In this document: positions 63,978 through 64,000 of the stretch, one piece after another | How the letters are laid out: every line of letters begins with the position of its first letter | How positions within the stretch are numbered: the stretch's first letter is position 1 | NCBI RefSeq assembly: GCF_001874645.1 | Contig: NZ_CP017886.1 | Span: forward strand, 744,001-808,000 | Source of the DNA: Pseudomonas frederiksbergensis | GTDB taxonomy: Bacteria > Pseudomonadota > Gammaproteobacteria > Pseudomonadales > Pseudomonadaceae | Direction of reading: 5' to 3' | Length of the DNA stretch: 64,000 bases | Program-made: the position numbers and the translations under genes | The notes under the pieces: generated by a model | What the model was told of the DNA's origin: nothing | Database searches by the model: none | The model's input: only the letters and a program-made list of their open reading frames with translations

Positions 63978-64000
63978 ACGCTCTAAACCACCCGACCACC
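63974..64000 (+). CDS. Start of an unknown gene cut by the window edge
   Basis: ATG 63974 follows GGAGGAAAAGC, a strong ribosome site, and encodes MNALNHPTT before the window ends. The start overlaps the stop of the COQ7-like frame (ATGA), so it was translationally coupled to it. Too short to name. Confidence 0.5.

Overview
The window looks like a chromosomal segment of a Pseudomonas of the fluorescens group. The core gene order leuC-leuD-methyltransferase-leuB-asd-usg-like-fimV-truA-trpF-accD-folC-dedD-cvpA-purF-metZ is, from memory, the same as in P. aeruginosa PAO1 (around PA3107-PA3121). The 64-residue CsrA protein matches RsmE of fluorescent pseudomonads as I remember it, and the extragenic REP sequences (GTAGGAGCTGCCGCAGGCTG type) are those of this group. 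No database was searched; all names rest on reading the sequence and on recalled family knowledge.

Left part (1-10.4 kb): the start of rbsB behind a LacI-type operator; a hypothetical gene; periplasmic glutaminase-asparaginase (ansB) behind an unusually legible regulatory region (two AauR-type boxes, an ANR-type box and a sigma-54 promoter); a DUF1654 gene plus endonuclease I behind a LexA box; rsmE; small membrane and hypothetical genes; a PPP phosphatase; a PuuB-like oxidase whose 3' side carries an IS1111-type (IS110 family) insertion sequence; and two tRNA loci (Val-GAC; Val-TAC, Asp, Asp).

Middle part (10.5-46.4 kb): mostly minus-strand housekeeping genes for methionine, purine, folate, fatty acid, tryptophan, leucine and lysine/threonine metabolism, with truA and fimV, then a LysR gene, a five-PAS GGDEF-EAL protein, heat-shock ibpA with a sigma-32 promoter and ROSE-like leader, dusC, a thioesterase/hydrolase/TetR group, a duplicated tRNA-Ala/tRNA-Glu array beside gltX, an EmrAB-type efflux pair, uvrB and an aminotransferase.

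Right part (46.65-58.04 kb): a genomic island of about 11.3 kb in the tRNA-Asn gene. A tRNA 3' end copy (27 bp) is attL, and a near-identical 26-bp copy at 58014-58039 is attR. It starts with a P4-type integrase carrying a one-base frameshift and contains a second integrase remnant, a dense thiol/electrophile defence cluster (AhpD-like, Old Yellow Enzyme, 4-OT tautomerase, a kefF-kefC deletion remnant, thioredoxin, DsbA/FrnE, SDR, OsmC, two related TetR regulators) and an IS5-type element next to attR. The gene set matches what I remember of allicin (thiosulfinate) tolerance clusters of garlic- and onion-associated bacteria. Two copies of a CTACCA/TGGTAG operator lie in front of ahpD and osmC, which suggests one regulon. 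The potassium-efflux module is broken, so this may be a decayed version of the island.

Far right (58.1-64 kb): an NCS2 nucleobase permease, an arylamine N-acetyltransferase and class A beta-lactamase pair, a membrane diguanylate cyclase, a broken COQ7-like gene and the first codons of another gene.
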